A stretch of DNA of 33,326 bases from CAKRHR01 sp964423195. Lineage in GTDB: Bacteria > Bacillota > Clostridia > Lachnospirales > Lachnospiraceae. This document shows positions 31,020-33,326 of this stretch, in pieces. How positions within the stretch are numbered: the stretch's first letter is position 1; the number at the start of each line of letters is the position of its first letter. A program made the position numbers and the translations under genes. The notes beneath the pieces were generated by a model. That model ran no database searches. It worked only from the letters and a program-made list of their open reading frames with translations, and was not told the origin of the DNA. Location: positions 1-33,326 of the forward strand of contig CAYRDY010000013.1 of the NCBI GenBank assembly GCA_964423195.1, in the 5' to 3' direction.

Positions 31020-31571
31020 ATGAGAAAAATATTATTTTTATTAGGCATTGTATTGATATTTGGTCTGGCAGGCTGCAGCGGCAGCAAAAACGAGAGTGCT
31101 TCTGAAACTGAGGCGGAATCAGGCATCAAAATTGAGACCGAGACGGAGACGGAGACAGAAATCGAGACAGAGATGGAGCCGGAAACTGAGACAGAAAAAG
31201 AAACTGAGACGGAACCGGAAACCGAGGCAGAGACAGAGGAAAAGCCGGATGCCCAGATACCTGAGACTTCGGCAAAAAATCAGGGCAGTTCAAATAATGG
31301 CAGTTCACCGCAGACTCAGACTCAGTCAACGCAGCCACAGACTCAGTCACCGCAGACTCAGGCGCCTGAGCCTCAGACACAGGCTTCTGAGCCGCAGACA
31401 CAAGCACCTGAGACCCAGGCCCAGGCCCAGGAACCTCAGGCACCATACGTCGTGGAGCAGAGTCCGAGCTGCAACGGCAATCCGGGCTATGATAAGTGGT
31501 GGAGCGACGGCAGGGTGACATCGCCGGATGAGAACGGAAATGATGTGGTTGTCGATTACTGGGAGCCGTGA
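31020..31571 (+). CDS. Small lipoprotein with low-complexity Glu/Thr and Gln/Thr repeats
   Basis: A 183-residue lipoprotein with lipobox LAGC (cysteine at residue 19) after a short signal (MRKILFLLGIVLIFG). Residues about 38-75 are tandem Glu-Thr repeats; about 97-140 repeat Pro-Gln-Thr-Gln and Glu-Pro-Gln-Thr. This long disordered spacer carries a compact C-terminal segment (residues 149-183) with one Cys and several aromatics: SCNGNPGYDKWW, RVTSPDENG, VVVDYW. The layout suggests a domain held away from the membrane through the wall. The start is ATG 31020 with GGAG upstream; the longer frame from 30852 lacks a ribosome site. Linkage to the DHHW operon is only positional (198 bases). Confidence 0.8.
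   Translation: MRKILFLLGIVLIFGLAGCSGSKNESASETEAESGIKIETETETETEIETEMEPETETEKETETEPETEAETEEKPDAQIPETSAKNQGSSNNGSSPQTQTQSTQPQTQSPQTQAPEPQTQASEPQTQAPETQAQAQEPQAPYVVEQSPSCNGNPGYDKWWSDGRVTSPDENGNDVVVDYWEP
31131..31241 (+). repeat. Glu-Thr coding hexamer repeats in the lipoprotein
   Basis: Imperfect tandem GAGACG/GAGACA hexamers encode Glu-Thr pairs. A second block at 31309-31438 repeats CAGACTCAG-like words encoding Gln-Thr-Gln and Pro. Both are prone to slippage. Confidence 0.85.
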
Positions 31572-31578
31572 GATCTTT

Positions 31579-33165
31579 TCAGTACATCCAGGCCTGCCCG
31601 CCCTCCTCGTCCTCGTTGTCAAACATCGACGGGTCGAAGACAAATTTCGGTGCGGCCTTTAAAAGATATGGAAGGATCACGTCGTCCACATCCTCCGCCA
31701 CATGGCATTCGGCGTCCAGCATCATGGTATAGATATGTTCTCTGGTGCACGGCGGCCACCAGCAGAGGCCTGCGGTGTTCGGATTGCCGGTGCGCGCAAA
31801 GTTGACAATCGACATTGACATCTGCTGTTCCAGGCGTTCGGTGACACCGTCAATCTGGCAGACCGGAAGCTGTGACGCATTGTGGAACCAGAACGGAATA
31901 TCCGAGCAGTGCCATGCCGGTTTGCCGCCGTCATAGTCAAATTCCGTGTTAAATAGATAGGAATAGACCGGCGCACTGCCATCAGCGGCTTTTTTGGCGA
32001 TGTATCTGACAGTATTCGGGCGAAACATGATATCCAGGTTATTGACATAAACTTCATTTTTATCCGGATAGATTTTTTTGAAGCGCGCGATGAGCTTGTC
32101 GGCGTGTGCCTCGCCGTATTTTTTGGCGACAATGGCCCTGCGCTCATCGGCGGTCAGCTGATCTTTATTTTCAACTGGCGGATCAAAGCCGAACTCCGCC
32201 ATCACAGTGCCAACCATGGTTGGCACTTTCAGATAGCTCTCCGTGAAGCCGCGCTCAAGCGGATCGCCCAGATACCAGTCGTTGGCCTGCGGCGCCCAGT
32301 TGATCATTTTGCCGTCAGCCCTGACCTTTTTCTCGACATTATTGACAGCGCGGATCAGAAGTCCAGTCGGCACGGTGACAAGTTCCCTGGCCTGATTCTC
32401 TTTCAGATTTAGCTCCTTGAGGATCATCAGCACCAATTCCCTAGGCTCAATGTCATTCGCCGTCAGGTCGTCGGAGAGTACGCCGCTCATGACAACCGCC
32501 TTGTGGAAAAGGCCTGCCGCCGCCGGTGTCTGTCCAAGGGCGGTGACTTTTCCGCCGCCGCCGGACTGCCCGAAAACGGTGACATTGTCGGGATTGCCGC
32601 CGAAAGCGGAGATATTGTCGCGGATCCACTCCAGCGCCGCCACAATGTCCGCGATGCCGGCATTGACCGAATTGGCAAATTCCTCGCCGTACATCGACAT
32701 GTCCAGATGGCCGAATACATTTAACCGATGGTTGATGGAGACCAGAACGACATCGTCGTATTTTGCCAGATTTGTGCCGTCATAGCAGACCTGTTCGATG
32801 GATGAGCCGGTGGAAAATCCGCCGCCGTGAAGCCATACCATGACCGGTTTTTTGTCATCCGGCCTCAAACTATTCGTCCAGATATTTAAGTATTGGCAGT
32901 GCTCATTCTCCGGCCAGAAACGGTGTGGCGTCAAGACCTCTCCGGTTGGCCTCGGTTGATTTAAAATCGGACAGATGTAGCCGTAACTTAAGGCCTCCCT
33001 GACGCCGTCCCAGGCTTCTAAAGGCTCCGGCGCCTGAAATCTTTTGGCCTTTGCGTATCGAACGCCGTGAAAAGCGTAGACACCGTCCATGTAAAAGCCC
33101 TTGAGCTTGCCCTTGGATGTCGTGACGACAGTTTCCTGATTGCTGCATTTGAATCTTGTTCCCAT
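31579..33165 (-). CDS. Type B carboxylesterase (alpha/beta hydrolase)
   Basis: Hydrolyses carboxylic esters. The 528-residue cytosolic protein has the oxyanion-hole segment VMVWLHGGGFSTGS (109-121), nucleophile S201 in TVFGQSGGGG, the acidic residue E324 (VMAEFGFD) and H419 (AWHCSDIPFWF). No signal peptide. GGAGG lies before ATG 33165. The stop is 7 bases from the convergent lipoprotein stop, with no terminator visible between. Natural substrate unknown; para-nitrobenzyl esterases and cholinesterases share the fold. Proximity to the acetylation operon might mean a role in ester turnover, but the enzyme is cytosolic and on the other strand, so this is weak inference. Confidence 0.93.
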   Translation of the reverse strand: MGTRFKCSNQETVVTTSKGKLKGFYMDGVYAFHGVRYAKAKRFQAPEPLEAWDGVREALSYGYICPILNQPRPTGEVLTPHRFWPENEHCQYLNIWTNSLRPDDKKPVMVWLHGGGFSTGSSIEQVCYDGTNLAKYDDVVLVSINHRLNVFGHLDMSMYGEEFANSVNAGIADIVAALEWIRDNISAFGGNPDNVTVFGQSGGGGKVTALGQTPAAAGLFHKAVVMSGVLSDDLTANDIEPRELVLMILKELNLKENQARELVTVPTGLLIRAVNNVEKKVRADGKMINWAPQANDWYLGDPLERGFTESYLKVPTMVGTVMAEFGFDPPVENKDQLTADERRAIVAKKYGEAHADKLIARFKKIYPDKNEVYVNNLDIMFRPNTVRYIAKKAADGSAPVYSYLFNTEFDYDGGKPAWHCSDIPFWFHNASQLPVCQIDGVTERLEQQMSMSIVNFARTGNPNTAGLCWWPPCTREHIYTMMLDAECHVAEDVDDVILPYLLKAAPKFVFDPSMFDNEDEEGGQAWMY

Positions 33166-33194
33166 GAAATAAACCTCCGTTGTATGTAATCATT

Positions 33195-33228
33195 TAAAAA
33201 TAACCACACGCACCTGGCAGGCGGGGTT
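33195..33228 (-). terminator. Probable terminator after the edge gene
   Basis: On the minus strand AACCCCGC (33221-33228) pairs with GCGTGTGGTT (33202-33211), with two single-U bulges and a 9-base loop, and is followed by ATTTTTA. It lies directly after the stop of the partial gene at the edge. Confidence 0.45.
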
Positions 33229-33234
33229 CTATTT

Positions 33235-33326
33235 TTATTTTGTTTCCAACATCGCGACGTATTTTCCCCTGTCATTTTCTGAAATATTCAATATTTCCAG
33301 TGCATGCTCGGCCGTCCACTGCATTG
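33235..33326 (-). CDS. C-terminal end of a gene running in from the right edge
   Basis: The minus strand is open from the window edge to a TAA at 33235-33237, giving at least 29 residues that end in ENDRGKYVAMLETK. The composition (helical, amphipathic, with Glu, Ala and Leu at regular spacing) and the terminator-like hairpin just after it support a real gene end. Too little is present to name a family. It is 69 bases upstream of the esterase start. Confidence 0.5.
   Translation of the reverse strand, partial: MQWTAEHALEILNISENDRGKYVAMLETK

Noticed and set aside
1..33326. CRISPR array, tRNA, rRNA, transposase or phage genes
   Set aside because: I looked for regularly spaced repeats, tRNA-like arms and mobile-element proteins and saw none; the only tandem repeats are in coding low-complexity regions.

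Overview
The window reads as a chromosome segment from an anaerobic, probably spore-forming Clostridia bacterium, most likely Lachnospiraceae. The basis is gene content: a GerW/YtfJ-type sporulation protein beside a DUF2953 protein, scpA-scpB, a fused 2-hydroxyacyl-CoA dehydratase activator of about 1,400 residues, the rpmB / Asp23 / DAK2-type kinase / recG order, and several proteins I know only from this group. Clear sigma-A promoters, strong Shine-Dalgarno sequences, and GTG and TTG starts fit a Gram-positive. Two runs of exactly 100 N (4842-4941 and 21155-21254) mark it as a draft scaffold.

Left part (1-11,000): a DAHP synthase (minus, 3' end off the edge) diverges from pyruvate kinase-scpA-scpB, followed by a small membrane zinc-ribbon protein with its own promoter. 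Xanthine phosphoribosyltransferase lies on the minus strand behind a 20-bp perfect terminator stem. Then come an OmpR-type response regulator and sensor kinase, a 65-residue protein (minus), and hisH-hisF-ung. The hisH-hisF gap holds a terminator-like hairpin with a competing alternative pairing.

Middle (11,100-22,000): the dehydratase activator (minus) diverges from a six-gene plus-strand operon that starts at a near-consensus promoter and ends at a strong terminator. The operon encodes an inactive-looking rhomboid-fold membrane protein with a zinc ribbon, an unrecognised 472-residue helical protein, a coupled 107-residue protein, a DUF2953 protein, a GerW-like protein, and a DUF6382-like/FHA protein broken by the second gap. 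This is the best candidate for an undescribed system in the window.

Right part (21,700-33,326): rpmB (minus) diverges from Asp23-DAK2 kinase-recG. A second promoter then drives a secreted protein with duplicated DUF4214 repeats and a transglutaminase-like domain, an MBOAT acyltransferase and an AlgJ/AlgX-like (DHHW) protein; a low-complexity lipoprotein follows. Together these look like a cell-envelope glycan acetylation module. A type B carboxylesterase and the tail of one more gene lie on the minus strand at the right edge.
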